A DNA stretch of 64,000 bases from Spirosoma telluris (GTDB lineage: Bacteria; Bacteroidota; Bacteroidia; Cytophagales; Spirosomataceae): assembly GCA_003259005.1 (NCBI GenBank), contig QLII01000001.1, positions 4,170,501 through 4,234,500 on the forward strand. The letters run 5' to 3'. The notes beneath the pieces were generated by a model. The model was not told the origin of the DNA and searched no databases. It saw only the letters and a program-made list of their open reading frames with translations. Every line of letters begins with the position of its first letter. Position 1 is the first letter of the stretch. Position numbers and translations under genes: made by a program. Positions 28,814 through 37,414 of the stretch are shown piece by piece.

Positions 28814-29731
28814 TCAATAGCTCATATACGTATTCGTCACCGACCCGTCGTCAAATAAATCAACGAGAGCGTAACCGGCTCCGGTATGATGGTATTTGCC
28901 AAACCACCAGGCTCCGCTAACGGCCCCGTTGCAGTAATACGAAACGCCATTGTAATCGACCCGGTCTGTTAAATGAATATGGCCGCTGAGAGCGGCCTTT
29001 ACGTTAGGATGACGATGGAATAAATCGGTGATGCGAATCGTATCGCTGTGCATCCAACGGGCGGGCACGCTCCAGTTCTCGTCAGCGAAACGTTGCCCAT
29101 CGAAGAATACGCAGGCCGCCAGAATCGGCACGTGGGAGATAATCAATATGGGGGTCTCCGAAGAGGTATTTCTCAGGTCAGTTTCAAGCCAGTGGAATTG
29201 CTCATCATCTAAATGGGCAGTATACCAGCTGCCGTCAGCTTTGGGTTGTACACTGTCTAAAACCACAATATGCCAGCCATTTTGGTCCAGACTATAGTAT
29301 CGTTTTGGCATGGCCAACTCATCCATTGCCCATTGGCGGCCCTCTTCAAAGCAGATTTTGGTTTCCTGGCGGCACCATATGTCATGATTACCCACACAAC
29401 TCAACAACGGTAAGGCATTTTCGCTGCGGAGCACATCCTTATAGAGTCGCCACTGCCGATTAACGCTGTCTTTGCCCCGACCGTGAGCCTCCATAATGGC
29501 ATCGCCCCCGTTAATAAGTAGATCAGGTTTATCGGCTAACCCTTGTGCGTGATGCAGGCATTTCTCAAATCCTTTGGCTGCGCCCACCAAGGGTTGCATA
29601 TGGACATCGGTGAGGTGTGCAATACGCAATACCCGTTTTTTTGATACTGTAGCTGCCTGAGCAGCACAGTGATTAAACGAAAGAGCCGCAAGGCCCGCAC
29701 CCATTTGCCTGACTATATCCCGGCGCTTCAT
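28814..29731 (-). CDS. Calcineurin-like metallophosphoesterase
   Basis: This is a 305-residue exported phosphoesterase with a binuclear metal centre. The N-terminus KRRDIVRQMGAGLAALSF resembles a Tat or Sec signal with a twin Arg, followed by cleavage near AQAA. The metal-binding motifs are AHLTDVHMQP (Asp, His), GGDAIMEAHG (Asp), CVGNHDIWC (Asn, His), ISHVPIL (His) and LSGHIHLTD (two His). It is in the 3',5'-cAMP phosphodiesterase/Icc-like branch, but the substrate cannot be told. A Tat route would fit a protein that loads metal before export. Confidence 0.9.
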   Translation of the reverse strand: MKRRDIVRQMGAGLAALSFNHCAAQAATVSKKRVLRIAHLTDVHMQPLVGAAKGFEKCLHHAQGLADKPDLLINGGDAIMEAHGRGKDSVNRQWRLYKDVLRSENALPLLSCVGNHDIWCRQETKICFEEGRQWAMDELAMPKRYYSLDQNGWHIVVLDSVQPKADGSWYTAHLDDEQFHWLETDLRNTSSETPILIISHVPILAACVFFDGQRFADENWSVPARWMHSDTIRITDLFHRHPNVKAALSGHIHLTDRVDYNGVSYYCNGAVSGAWWFGKYHHTGAGYALVDLFDDGSVTNTYMSY

Positions 29732-29889
29732 GCAAGCCTACTTTGGTTTGGGCAAAGTACGGCATAGTCTATGACCTGCTGATTACCTGTGTTTTATGCT
29801 TTTGTTAGGAAATGCGTTAACCAATAGTGGAATTTGTTCATAGCAAAATCAGAACACTATAGTAGGCCCACTTAGTCCATATCGGGTTA

Positions 29890-30767
29890 TTAATGCAAAA
29901 CCCCCTGCTCTAAAAGGGCTGTCGCTAGCGTAGAAGGCCCAGAAAAAGGTCCTGAAGCACCCACCTTTATTGTTGCCAGTGCCGCTCCAAATTCACCAGC
30001 CTCCTGCACTTGTTTTCCCTGTACACGCTTCCATAAATAGCCTGCCATGTACGTATCACCACAACCGGTGGCATCAACAACAGCGGTCGGCTTGAACGCT
30101 GGAATTTCATAAAAAGCACCTTCGGTATAAATCAGCGACCCTTCGCTGCCAAGCGTTATAATCACTTCGCGTACACCCAGGTCCGCCAGATACTTTGCGC
30201 CATCCCATGCATTTTTTCGACCCGTAACTAGCTCCATTTCGAATTCATTGGCCTTTAAAATGCTTACATACGGAAGTATTTTCTTTTTGGCAGGCCAGTC
30301 CTGATACACTACTTTTTTATTCCAGACACGCCGTAAGTAGCCCTGTATATCTAACGATACCAGCCCTTTTTTCGATAAATTCTGAATCAGCTTTACTGGA
30401 ATGTCATCGGCAAGCAGTGGTCCCAGATGAAATACTTTGGCATTTACGTCAGGCATTTGTGAGAGGCTGAAGGGAGATGCTTTTCGCAATACCTGTTGCT
30501 CCGGTGATTCTGGTCTTCGCTATAGGTGTTTTGAAAATAAACCGTGTGCGCGCTCGGTAAGGTGTACACGTCGATCCCTTCTGCCCGCAAATCATCCACA
30601 ATATAGTGCTCCTGCAAGGCAAGAGCCGTGATTAATTTATACTCAAGAGTAGAATGCAACAGTGTTTTGGAAAAGTAAAACGAAGTTCCTCCCGGCATAT
30701 AGTTCACCGATTGAGGGGTGACAACTTTGTCCAGTGAGAGGTGGCCAATTGTGCAGATGTCGATCAT
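29890..30767 (-). CDS. PfkB/ribokinase-family sugar kinase (frameshifted)
   Basis: This is a carbohydrate or nucleoside kinase of the ribokinase fold, about 292 residues when repaired. The N-terminal part (DICTIGHLSLDKVV, then MPGGTSFYFSKTLL) ends at the CC at 30492-30493 (plus strand). One extra base joins it as EDQNHRSNRVLRKASPFSLS to the C-terminal part. That carries EFEMELVTGRKNAWDGAKYL, TLGSEGSLIYTEGAFYEIPA and the catalytic signature DATGCGDTYMAGYL with the catalytic Asp. The substrate is not evident. The gene is isolated, with 158 bases without features before the metallophosphoesterase gene. Confidence 0.88.
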
Positions 30768-30964
30768 GATTTGTGTCTATCCACCTGTGACAGACTACGT
30801 TTAATGGTTGAAAAGTTTGGCGCTATCAGTACGGAAAGCCACTACGTTTTACTGCTCATTTTTAAAATATATTGACATTTGATCCTATTCAGCTAGCCAA
30901 TACTCGCAATAATTTTATATAATGAGTTGTTTTAATCATAACATTTAAACAATTGATTAAAACA

Positions 30965-30997
30965 TTTGACAAATATAAATAACCATCTGTATCTTTA
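30965..30997 (+). promoter_or_regulatory. Candidate Bacteroidota promoter for the TetR operon
   Basis: TTTG at 30965-30968 is followed, after 21 bases, by TATCTTTA at 30990-30997. This fits the -33 TTTG / -7 TAnnTTTG pattern, with one mismatch in the last base of the -7 element. It lies 18 bases before the ATG of the TetR gene, in an AT-rich stretch, and would drive the whole lipid-gene run. Confidence 0.4.
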
Positions 30998-31015
30998 CTG
31001 CATCAAAACCCATTA

Positions 31016-31630
31016 ATGATACAAATGGTTAGTTCAACGGAAGAGAAAATCAAGGAAGCAGCCAGGAAAGTTTTTTTAGAAAAAGGCTTTAGCGGGGCAA
31101 CCACCCGCGATATTTCTAATGAAGCAGGACTGAATTGTGCCTTGATGAATTATTATTTCCGCAGTAAGGAAAAGTTGTTCGCTGTAGTTTTTGAAGAAAT
31201 GCTTCACCTTTTCTTTCAAGGCATGACCACGGTGCTGAATAAGCCCATTAGCCTGAAAGAGAAAATAGTTGAATTGATAGAACACGATTTTCAGACGTTC
31301 AAGCGCAATCCGAGCTTGTGCATCTTTATTCTGAATGAATTACATCGTGACCCGGACCATTTGGTGAATGTTATTCAGGGGGCCAAAACTCAGGCGGCCT
31401 TACTCTTTGAACAGCAGCTAAAGGAAGCCATTAATCAGGGCATTGTTCGCCCCGTCAGGATGCAACACGTATTGAGTCTTCTGCTAGCGAATACGCAGTT
31501 TATTTTTCTAGGGAAAGGCATTACCATGAATACCTGGCAAATGAATAACGACACTTTTAATGCCTATGCTGAAGAACATAAACAGCTTGTTACGCAGATG
31601 ATTATCAATTTTTTATTTATAGATGCATAA
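31016..31630 (+). CDS. TetR/AcrR-family transcriptional regulator
   Basis: This is a 204-residue repressor-type regulator. The N-terminal helix-turn-helix (about 8-55) is typical: EEKIKEAARKVFLEKGFSGA, TTRDISNEAGLNCALMNYYF, RSKEKLFAVVFEEML. The C-terminal part is a helical ligand-binding and dimer domain. An earlier Met (MIQM) is only three codons upstream of MVSST, so the start is nearly certain. It overlaps the PgpA gene by 8 bases and is first in a run of tightly packed lipid genes, so it probably controls that run and itself. Confidence 0.93.
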   Translation: MIQMVSSTEEKIKEAARKVFLEKGFSGATTRDISNEAGLNCALMNYYFRSKEKLFAVVFEEMLHLFFQGMTTVLNKPISLKEKIVELIEHDFQTFKRNPSLCIFILNELHRDPDHLVNVIQGAKTQAALLFEQQLKEAINQGIVRPVRMQHVLSLLLANTQFIFLGKGITMNTWQMNNDTFNAYAEEHKQLVTQMIINFLFIDA

Positions 31631-32084
31631 ACTGATTGCTACCGGCCTGGGTATCGGCTACATCCGCAAAGGTGGAGGTACGGTGGCTTCGGTTGTGTGC
31701 TGTGGTATTTGGTATCTGGTCCGACCTGGAATGGTTCAACCCGGTGGTTATCCGCTTTTTGCTCCATTACTAATTACTGTCCTGATTACGACTATTGGAA
31801 TTTGGTCGGCTAATGTGGTTGAAGAGGAATGGGGTAAAGACAGCTACCGTGTTGTTATTGATGAAGTAGCGGGGATGTGCCTCAGTCTGTTGTTCATCCC
31901 AATTAACGAAAAAAGCCTGTTAGCGGGCCTTGTTCTCTTCCGTCTGTTCGATATAGCCAAACCTTTTGGTATCCGGAAGCTGGAAAAGCTGCCTGGAGGC
32001 TGGGGCGTTATGCTGGACGATCTGCTGGCTGGACTTTACGCGAATTTGGTCTTACAGGGTTCTTTGGCATTAGGTTTTTTATAA
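31623..32084 (+). CDS. pgpA: PgpA-type phosphatidylglycerophosphatase (possible phosphatidylinositol-phosphate phosphatase)
   Basis: This 153-residue integral membrane phosphatase belongs to the PgpA family. Key segments are KGGGTVASVVCC, VIDEVAGMCLSLLFI, and LFRLFDIAKPFGIRKLEKLP ending GGWGVMLDDLLAGLYAN. The family removes phosphate from phosphatidylglycerol phosphate. In the Bacteroides inositol-lipid locus a PgpA-type enzyme acts on phosphatidylinositol phosphate. It lies beside a CDP-alcohol phosphatidyltransferase and a PAP2 enzyme, so the inositol role is possible here, but the sequence alone cannot decide between them. It overlaps the TetR gene by 8 bases and is 6 bases from the GtrA gene. 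Confidence 0.9.
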   Translation: MHKLIATGLGIGYIRKGGGTVASVVCCGIWYLVRPGMVQPGGYPLFAPLLITVLITTIGIWSANVVEEEWGKDSYRVVIDEVAGMCLSLLFIPINEKSLLAGLVLFRLFDIAKPFGIRKLEKLPGGWGVMLDDLLAGLYANLVLQGSLALGFL

Positions 32085-32090
32085 AAGCGT

Positions 32091-32468
32091 ATGCGAACAT
32101 TTTTAAAAGTTCAGGCCACGTCCCTTATGGCGAGTGGCATTGACTTTCTAACAACGATTCTTTGTGTCAGTCTGTGGCACTTCTGGTATTTATCGGCCAG
32201 TATAACAGGGGCTATTGGTGGCGGACTGGTCAGTTTTATTGTGTCAAAAAAATGGACGTTTGCCGAAAGCCGTCAGCCCGTTGCCTCACAATTCAGTCGA
32301 TTCGTTCTTGTCTGGCTCGGAAATGCAGGGGCTAATGCCACCGGACTTTTCGTTACCACTCATTTTCTAGGCGTCCAATACTTACTGGCCAAGACCGCTG
32401 TGGCCATTTTGGTCGGTGTCACGTACAATTATTTTTTACAGAAAGACTTCGTCTTCACCATGTCATGA
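32091..32468 (+). CDS. GtrA-family membrane protein
   Basis: This is a 125-residue protein with four predicted membrane helices, typical of GtrA-like proteins that are thought to move lipid-linked sugars across the membrane. Segments include SGIDFLTTILCVSLWHFWYL, GGGLVSFIVSKKWTFAES and a C-terminal helix ending YNYFLQKDFVFT. The conserved SKKWTF and YFLQKDFVF motifs are present. Its stop overlaps the next start (ATGA). In this setting it may translocate a lipid headgroup or a glycosylated product of the cluster, which is inference. Confidence 0.88.
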   Translation: MRTFLKVQATSLMASGIDFLTTILCVSLWHFWYLSASITGAIGGGLVSFIVSKKWTFAESRQPVASQFSRFVLVWLGNAGANATGLFVTTHFLGVQYLLAKTAVAILVGVTYNYFLQKDFVFTMS

Positions 32469-35030
32469 ACTATCTACTTCGTTGCGCGTCCTCTAAAACA
32501 GTCCTGCTCCTGAGTGGGTTACTGCTTTTATGTTCTGGTTTAACCCGTGCGCAGGTGACCACTGTTACTGGAATCATTATTGACGGCGCGACCAATCAGC
32601 CGCTACCTTTTGCCAACATTGTTTTTGTGGGTACTACAATCGGTACGACCAGTAGTGAACATGGAGCTTATAAGCTAACGGCAACCGGTAGCTTTTCCAA
32701 AATCGCCGTTTCGTTTATGGGGTACAAAGCGTTTACCAAATCGATTACGCCGGGCTCAACCCAACAGGTAATTATTACACTGGAACCGGATGCTCAGGTA
32801 TTGAATGAAGTGGTCATTCGCAAAAGCAAGCAGGAGCGTTATCGGAATAAAAATAACCCGGCAGTAGAGCTAATTCGCAACGTGATTAGTCACAAAGAGC
32901 AGAATGAGATTGGCCATTATACCTACGCGGCTTATGAGGAATACGATAAACTGCAATTCTCGCTCAGTAGCCTCTCTACCAAAGTATCGGAACGAAAGAT
33001 CTTCCAGAAATATAAGTTTCTGCTAAATAACCGGGATACCACTACGTTGCCGGGGAAATCACTGTTGCCGATTTATCTGGAAGAAAAGGTATCGGATACT
33101 TATTACCGCAAAAGCCCACAGAAGGAAAAAGTCATTGTTAAAGCCAAAAAACGGGTCGATTTCGGACAGTATTTTGACAATAATGGACTCAGTCTGTATC
33201 TGAACCGGATGTATTCAAAAGTCGATATTTATTCAAACTCGATTTTTTTGATGACCAACCAGTTCCTGAGTCCCATTGCCAATAGTGCACCCACGTTCTA
33301 TCAGTATTATCTGGCCGACACCATTATGGTGGGTACAACCAAACTAATCGGGTTAAACTTCGTGCCTCGTAATGGAACCGATATGCTGTTTGAAGGCAAG
33401 ATGTATGTAACGTTGGACAGTAACTACGCCGTGCAGAGAATTAATCTGTCGGTGAACCCAAAAATCAACCTGAACTGGGTTCGCGATTTACAGATTCGCC
33501 TGCAATTCGACCAGCATATAGACGGGAAGTACTATCTCAGCAAAAGCGATTTGCTGGCCGATTTCGGGATTAGTAAAGGCAAGGGGGCGGCATCTTTGGC
33601 CAGCGAACGCTGTCTTACCGCAATTATAGAACCGACGAAGCCCATCAGGACGCGTTTTATGAGGGTCAGCCACAAGTGGTAGAAGCCGATGCCGCTACTA
33701 AATCTAATGAGTTCTGGATAGCCAGCCGCCACGACTCGCTGTCGGCTGCCGAATCGAAGGTTTATACAAACATTGATAGTTTGAAACGGATGCCCTCGTT
33801 CCGACGAACGATGGAGGCTTTAACGTTCTTGTTAGCGGGTTATAAATCTTTTGGTCCTTTTGAAATGGGGCCAGCCAACACGTTCTACAGCTTCAATCCG
33901 GTTGAGGGATTTCGGTTGCGCGTGGGGGGCGTACTACCCCTGAGTTAAGTAAACGATACTATGCCGAAACCTATGCAGCTTATGGGTTTAAAGACCAGCG
34001 CTGGAAGTATTTTCTGAGTGGAACATACTCCATTAATAATAAGACCATTTACCAGTTTCCACAAAACTACGTTCGGGCGAGTTTCCAGCGCGATACGAAG
34101 ATTCCGGGGCAGGAACTTCAATTTGTACAGGAAGATAATTTTTTACTGTCCTTTAAACGGGGAGTTAATGACAAGTGGCTCTACAACGACACCTGGCGAA
34201 TTGACTATGTTCATGAATTTGAAAACCATTTTTCATACAACATTGGGTTTAAAAACTGGCAGCAATCGCCAGCAGGGGCCCTCCAGTTTAAGCGGGTCGA
34301 TGACAATGAAACTACGCCGTCGCATACACTAAATACCACCGAATTTTCGCTGGAAACCCGCTGGGCACCGAATGAGCAGTTCTATCAGGGTAAAATTTAC
34401 CGCGTGCCCATTGTGGGCCGCTACCCTGTATACACGCTACGCTTTACCGCAGGGATAAAAGGGCTACTCGGGAGCCAGTACAGCTACCAAAACTTAACAG
34501 GGAGTATTAGTAAGCGCTTTTTATTGTCCCAACTGGGATACTCAAACGTAACGCTTCAGGGGGGCTACATTTTCGGACAGGTGCCCTTTCCGCTGCTAAC
34601 CATTCACCGGGCCAACCAGACCTATGCCTACCAGTTGAATTCATATAACCTGATGAATTTCCTGGAATTTGTCAGCGATCACTATGCCAGTCTGGCTATC
34701 GATCATTCGTTTAATGGATTTTTCTTTAACAAAATTCCCTTGTTCAAGAAGCTAAAATGGCGGGAAGCGGTTTCGTTCAAAGCCCTTTACGGTGGTTTAC
34801 GGAGTCAGAACGACCCAGCTCAGAATCCGTCACTGTACGAGTTCCCGACGAATGAATTGGGTGTACCAACCACCTACACGCTCAACAAAACGCCTTACAT
34901 TGAAGCCAGTGCAGGTGTTGCCAACGTGTTTAAGTTTTTCCGGGTTGATCTGGTTAAACGACTCAACTATTTAGATCATCCAAATGTGTCGCAATGGGGT
35001 ATTCGCGCCCGCGCTACGTTTGATTTTTAA
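32465..35030 (+). CDS. DUF5686/CarboxypepD_reg outer-membrane protein (frameshifted twice)
   Basis: This is an exported protein of about 855 residues when repaired. A signal peptide (ending LTRAQ) is followed by a carboxypeptidase-like regulatory domain (VTGIIIDGATNQPLPFANIV) and then a DUF5686 region predicted to end in an outer-membrane beta barrel. The frame is lost at the G run 33583-33587 (repair gives SKGKGGGIFGQRTLSYRNYR) and again at the G run 33924-33929 (repair gives FRLRVGGRTTPELSKRYYAE). The last strand ends WGIRARATFDF, as expected for a barrel. A full-length relative without frameshifts is encoded at 37415-40129 on the other strand. The location within the lipid operon suggests a role in lipid or surface assembly, but no function is known. 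Confidence 0.88.
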
Positions 35031-35049
35031 CCTATTACGCCTACTTACT

Positions 35050-36342
35050 ATGCAACAGGCACTATCCTTTCGCACAAAAATTCAATTCGGGATTTATACC
35101 GTCATCAATCCCGTCGTCAGAGTACTCATTCGGCTGGGGCTAACGCCGAACATGATCACGACCATCGGTCTGGTTTTAAATATCGGTGTGGCTGGCATCT
35201 TCATTTTGGGGGCCCAGCAAGGCAACCGGGGCGATTTAAGCTACGTTGGCTGGGCAGGTGCCCTGGTGTTGTTTGCCGGTTTATTCGATATGCTGGACGG
35301 ACAAGTTGCCCGACTGGGCAAAATGAGCTCGCTCTATGGAGCGCTCTTCGATTCGGTGCTGGATCGATACAGTGAACTGATTATGTTTTTGGGCATTTGT
35401 TATTACCTCATTGCCCATCACTATTTTCTGGGTTCGCTGTTTGCCTTTATTGCCCTGATCGGCTCGATGATGGTTAGCTATATCCGTGCCCGCGCCGAGG
35501 GCTTAGGCATCGAGTGCAAGGGGGGGCTCATGCAGCGTCCCGAACGGGTCATTACGATTGGCGTATCAGCGCTGGCGTGTGGTTGTCTTGCTCCTTTACT
35601 TGGGCCTGATTTTAAGGTGTTTGTACCAGGCATTCCCGTGCATGTCTTTGAAACCATGTCCATTTTCACCCTGCCGTTAACGCTCATGGCGTTTATGACC
35701 AACATAACAGCCTACAATCGGTTGATGGATTCCAAAAAAGCGCTTGCAAAAAAAGAGAAGCCTGCTTTACAAACCAACGCAGTGGTTCTGGCGTTTCTGG
35801 TAGTAGCTACCAGTGTAGGTCAACCCGTTTCGGCAAAGGGATTGACTACTGGTCAGAATCAGGACAAGCCTGTAGTAACAAGCTTTCCAGTACCTAAACC
35901 CCTCCCAAATCAGTTATTTTATCTTCAGCGAGATCCTAATGCCAACACAATTATGTGTACGCTGAATGTAAAAAACGGTCAGTTGGATAAGGATGACCCC
36001 GTTCATGTTTTCTGGATCCGGTACACCGAAGAAAGTCAGCATAAGGAGCTTTCCTACATTCAGCGCACGTTTGCGTACGGCATTAAAGCGCGTGCCCTTT
36101 CGAACGAGGAATACGAATTGAACTTCGTTTCTTATAAGAAATTTCCGCTACGTTTGGCCAAATCGGAGCGAGACTCCGGTTACTACGTGTATGCGAACGT
36201 GAACCAGAAAAAAGTGATTCTAAAACGTCTTTATGTTCATATTGAGGGCGGTACGTTATGGAAGCCTAATGTAAAGTATATTCAGGTAGAAGGCGTTAAT
36301 GCGTCTACCGGCCAGAATACGGTCGAACGGATTATGGTCTGA
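35050..36342 (+). CDS. CDP-alcohol phosphatidyltransferase fused to a DUF4833 domain
   Basis: A membrane phosphatidyltransferase (about residues 1-235) precedes a DUF4833-like exported domain (about 275-430). The complete CDP-alcohol signature is present: DMLDGQVARLGKMSSLYG then ALFDSVLDR, with all D, G, A and R positions. At about 250-268 the segment NAVVLAFLVVATSVGQPVSA looks like a signal peptide or anchor, so the C-terminal part would face the periplasm. I use the ATG at 35050, because an earlier in-frame start lies within the upstream gene. A single missing base in the A runs at about 35732-35753 could have merged two genes, so the fusion needs confirming. The likely product is phosphatidylinositol phosphate or another phospholipid. 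Confidence 0.85.
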   Translation: MQQALSFRTKIQFGIYTVINPVVRVLIRLGLTPNMITTIGLVLNIGVAGIFILGAQQGNRGDLSYVGWAGALVLFAGLFDMLDGQVARLGKMSSLYGALFDSVLDRYSELIMFLGICYYLIAHHYFLGSLFAFIALIGSMMVSYIRARAEGLGIECKGGLMQRPERVITIGVSALACGCLAPLLGPDFKVFVPGIPVHVFETMSIFTLPLTLMAFMTNITAYNRLMDSKKALAKKEKPALQTNAVVLAFLVVATSVGQPVSAKGLTTGQNQDKPVVTSFPVPKPLPNQLFYLQRDPNANTIMCTLNVKNGQLDKDDPVHVFWIRYTEESQHKELSYIQRTFAYGIKARALSNEEYELNFVSYKKFPLRLAKSERDSGYYVYANVNQKKVILKRLYVHIEGGTLWKPNVKYIQVEGVNASTGQNTVERIMV

Positions 36343-36365
36343 TCCCGTACTTGTTTACCAATAAA

Positions 36366-37301
36366 ATGATTTCTAATTCGTCAATTGCCAGCCCCTCTCG
36401 TTATAAACAGATTCTAACACTGAGCCTAATCTCACTGAGTTATCTGCTGCTGTCCTTTGTGCTGGTTGGCTTCAAGTCGGATCAGTTGGTGCTGGTTGGC
36501 TTAGTGAATGGGCTGTATTTTGCCTCCGACCAAAGCCGTAAATTTCTAATCGGTTTTTCGATTTTCATTGTGTACTGGATCGTATTCGATTACATGAAAG
36601 CGTTCCCGAATTATCGATACAATGATGTACACATTGAATCTCTTTACCTGCTGGAAAAGAAGCTTTTCGGCATTGCCAGCGGCTCGTCGATTCTGACGCC
36701 TAATGAGTATTGGCTGGCTCACCGGACAACATTCCTGAACGTATTGACTGGGTTGTTTTATGTAAGCTGGATTCCGATCCCGCTGCTATTCGCTACCTAT
36801 CTTTTCATTAAAGATCGCCCGGCGTTTTATCCCCTGGCACTAACGTTTGTCCTGGTCAATCTGCTGGGGTTTGTTATCTACTATGTATATCCGGCCGCTC
36901 CTCCCTGGTATGTACAGGCATACGGCTTTACATTTCATGCGCACACGCCCGGAAACACGGCTGGTTTAGCCAATTTTGATCAGTATTTTGGCATTTCGCT
37001 TTTCAGCTCTATCTACGCCAAAAGCTCGAATGTGTTTGCCGCCATGCCATCCTTACATTCGTCTTATCCGGTAATTGTTCTATACTATGGACTGAAGAAT
37101 AAAATGGGTCTGGTCAATATATTCTTTGCCCTAGTAATGGTCGGCATCTGGTTTTCAGCCGTCTACACCAGTCATCATTATGTACTGGACGTATTGGCGG
37201 GTATTACCTGCGCGCTGGTCGGTATTACATTATTCAACCGTGTCCAGAAAACAAGTTGGCTAACTACGTTTATTCACCAGCTAGTCACGTTGACGAGCTA
37301 G
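36366..37301 (+). CDS. PAP2/AUR1-like membrane enzyme (inositol phosphorylceramide synthase-type)
   Basis: This is a 311-residue protein with about six membrane helices and the PAP2 active-site motifs. AAMPSLHSSYPVIVLYYG carries the conserved His, and AVYTSHHYVLDVLAG carries the His/Asp pair. These fit the AUR1 branch, which transfers a headgroup from phosphatidylinositol to ceramide, better than soluble acid phosphatases. The ATG at 36366 is preferred to a TTG five codons upstream. It is the last gene of the lipid run, 23 bases after the CDP-alcohol enzyme. Whether the organism makes inositol lipids cannot be told from this window, which contains no inositol-phosphate synthase gene. Confidence 0.85.
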   Translation: MISNSSIASPSRYKQILTLSLISLSYLLLSFVLVGFKSDQLVLVGLVNGLYFASDQSRKFLIGFSIFIVYWIVFDYMKAFPNYRYNDVHIESLYLLEKKLFGIASGSSILTPNEYWLAHRTTFLNVLTGLFYVSWIPIPLLFATYLFIKDRPAFYPLALTFVLVNLLGFVIYYVYPAAPPWYVQAYGFTFHAHTPGNTAGLANFDQYFGISLFSSIYAKSSNVFAAMPSLHSSYPVIVLYYGLKNKMGLVNIFFALVMVGIWFSAVYTSHHYVLDVLAGITCALVGITLFNRVQKTSWLTTFIHQLVTLTS

Positions 37302-37346
37302 TGCTTTGGCAAAATTGATTCTCTTGATTTTAAAGATTCTTGGGAT

Positions 37347-37407
37347 TCTATGGCTCCTGATCGTCAGCACGACTGGACAGGAGAGCCTGATAATCAGGAG
37401 CCATAGA
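37347..37407. terminator. 15 bp inverted repeat between convergent genes
   Basis: TCTATGGCTCCTGAT at 37347-37361 pairs with ATCAGGAGCCATAGA at 37393-37407. It sits between the PAP2 gene (ends 37301) and the DUF5686 gene (ends 37415 on the minus strand), as expected for a shared transcription end. Confidence 0.5.
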
Positions 37408-37414
37408 GTCAAAC

